NCBI GenBank assembly: GCA_035691285.1
Contig: DASSJI010000089.1
Span: 1 to 16,008, forward strand
From: DATFEN01 sp035691285
Lineage (GTDB): Bacteria; Acidobacteriota; Vicinamibacteria; Fen-336
Length of the DNA stretch: 16,008 nt
Direction: 5' to 3'
Position numbers and translations under genes: made by a program. Below, one piece after another: positions 15,077 through 16,008 of the stretch (its first letter is position 1; each line of letters opens with the position of its first letter). The notes under the pieces were generated by a model. It saw nothing but the letters and a program-made list of their open reading frames with translations, was not told the DNA's origin and ran no database searches.

Positions 15077-16008
15077 CACTCTTCCCGCTCGATTCCCACC
15101 ACGGTCGGGACGCCGCCCTCCTTGCGGACGTACACGTCGACGGCCTTGCGCCAGGCGGCTTCGGTCGCCGCTCGCGTCCGGATCCGCGCCATCACGTAGC
15201 TGTGGCCGCCCGGGGGCAGCGCGAGGCGCTCTTCGGTCGACTCGCCCTTCGCGGGCAACGGATCGAGGCGGCCCGTGCGGTTCTCCAGCACGTGCCACTC
15301 GCACTCGTAGGCCTCGGCCCTCGCGAGACGAGCCCTCTCTCCGAGGTTTTCGAACGCGAGCGCCGCGCCGCCGTCGGCGATCCTGAACTCCGCGAGGGGG
15401 TTCATCCGGCGGAAATAGTAGGCCACGATCTTGTCACGACGGCGGATCAAGGTGTCCGCGAGGTGCCTCTCGGCCTCGACGTCGTCGAACTCCCCGGTGT
15501 GCACGAGGGCTCGCACGGCCTCGTCGGAGACGCGCGACACGATCCGGGCGGCCCAGAAGGCATCGGCGGGGCGCATGCGCTCGAACGCAGGGTTGGGGTA
15601 CTCCGGCTTCCAGGCGTGGGGCTCGAAGAACTCGGCCTCGAAGCGTCCGACCTCGGTGAACACGCGGTACGGCACCCGCCGCCAGGGCCGCTCCCATAGC
15701 CCGAGGCTGAAGGCCGTCTTGAGGATCGGCTTCAGCTCGAGGATGTACTCGTTCCCCGCCCGCGGGTTCTGCGGCGCGATGCGGCGCTCGACGTCGGAGC
15801 CTGCCCCGAGGGTCGAGGAGAAGTCGATCAGGTGGTGCTTCACGTAGCCCTTTCCGTCGCCGCCCCTCACGAACGTATCCTGCGAGTTCACGCTCCGGGA
15901 GTCGTCGTGGTTGAGCCAGGCGCAGAACACCCGGTAGCCGCGCAGGTCGCGGCGGTGCTCGTGCGGGAACGCGTCGTTCGGATCGTCGCTTCGCGTGCCC
16001 CAATGCTT
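15076..16008 (-). CDS. Uncharacterised protein with possible kinase-like motif (5' end outside window)
   Basis: The frame is open through the window edge, so the start is missing and 310 residues are visible. A GTG at 15930 could be mistaken for the start, but the 26 codons before it (KHWGTRSDDPNDAFPHEHRR and so on) read as well-composed protein. I know similar hypothetical proteins from Acidobacteria-like genomes but no named domain. Visible landmarks are AWLNHDDSRSVNS (30-42 of the visible part), HHLIDFSSTLGAGS (58-71), a WERPWRR patch, FWAARIVSRVSDEAVRALV, and RRDKIVAYYFRRMNPLAEF. The D36-x4-N41 and D62-F63 pairs resemble the catalytic and metal-binding residues of atypical kinase folds such as HipA or CotH; this is only a suggestion. 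There is no signal peptide or membrane segment in the visible part, and the far N-terminus is unseen. The stop overlaps the ATG of the carrier gene by one base, so the two form a coupled pair. Confidence 0.8.
   Translation of the reverse strand, partial: KHWGTRSDDPNDAFPHEHRRDLRGYRVFCAWLNHDDSRSVNSQDTFVRGGDGKGYVKHHLIDFSSTLGAGSDVERRIAPQNPRAGNEYILELKPILKTAFSLGLWERPWRRVPYRVFTEVGRFEAEFFEPHAWKPEYPNPAFERMRPADAFWAARIVSRVSDEAVRALVHTGEFDDVEAERHLADTLIRRRDKIVAYYFRRMNPLAEFRIADGGAALAFENLGERARLARAEAYECEWHVLENRTGRLDPLPAKGESTEERLALPPGGHSYVMARIRTRAATEAAWRKAVDVYVRKEGGVPTVVGIEREE

Noticed and set aside
13586..15199. Plus-strand 537-codon frame opposite the carrier gene
   Set aside because: It is a highly charged Glu/Arg/Gln composition without domains. 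The opposite strand encodes a clear membrane carrier.
15077..15304. N-terminal extension of the Tlc-type carrier
   Set aside because: It reads through the end of the upstream gene in another frame and is Arg/Pro-rich. The ATG at 15076 gives the family N-terminus and a TGATG coupling.
1..16008. CRISPR arrays, tRNA/rRNA genes, insertion sequences, integrases or attachment sites
   Set aside because: No spaced direct repeats, cloverleaf-like sequences, transposase or integrase motifs were seen on reading both strands; base composition is even across the window.

Overview
The window is about 16 kb of very GC-rich, tightly packed bacterial DNA. It encodes a Gram-negative (two-membrane) organism, since it carries a TolC-type outer-membrane channel, a periplasmic adaptor and secreted or lipid-anchored precursors. 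Codon third positions are strongly G/C, so every strand has long spurious open frames. J-domain/TPR proteins ending in a basic LKKLF tail and Tlc-type carriers outside parasites fit a Myxococcota/deltaproteobacterial, Acidobacteria-like or Rokubacteria-like lineage. That placement is inference; no rRNA is present.

Layout. (1) 1-1140, plus strand: the 3' end of a J-domain/TPR protein followed 16 nt later by dcd (dCTP deaminase). (2) 1148-5218, minus strand: a 1356-residue exported multi-pass membrane protein of unknown function, built from two fused homologous halves. (3) 5219-5400: the only real intergenic region. It holds a near-consensus sigma-70-type promoter (5341-5369) and a 43-bp imperfect palindrome ending at the TetR start codon. 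(4) 5401-13707, plus strand: one compact operon of TetR regulator, HlyD/YbhG-type adaptor, ABC ATPase 1, TolC-family channel, ABC ATPase 2, two ABC-2 permeases and a membrane protein of unknown function. Every junction either overlaps by 1-4 nt or has a gap of at most 3 nt. (5) 13682-16008, minus strand: a Tlc-type ATP/ADP (NTP/NDP) carrier-like protein translationally coupled to an upstream uncharacterised gene that runs off the window edge.

The core system is a complete tripartite ABC efflux pump resembling the E. coli cecR-ybhGFSR locus. Here the double ATPase YbhF is represented by two separate genes with the outer-membrane channel gene between them. The two ATPases are asymmetric in a complementary way: ATPase 1 lacks the switch histidine and ATPase 2 has an altered signature motif. 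In a heterodimer both defects fall in the same nucleotide site, leaving one intact site. The TetR protein most likely binds the palindrome over its own -10 box, so it would repress the whole operon until a ligand releases it.

The most novel items are the internally duplicated 1356-residue protein, the DE...HE membrane protein coupled to the pump operon, and the Tlc carrier paired with a protein carrying a possible kinase-like D-x4-N...DF pattern. No tRNA, rRNA, CRISPR array, insertion sequence or integrase was seen.
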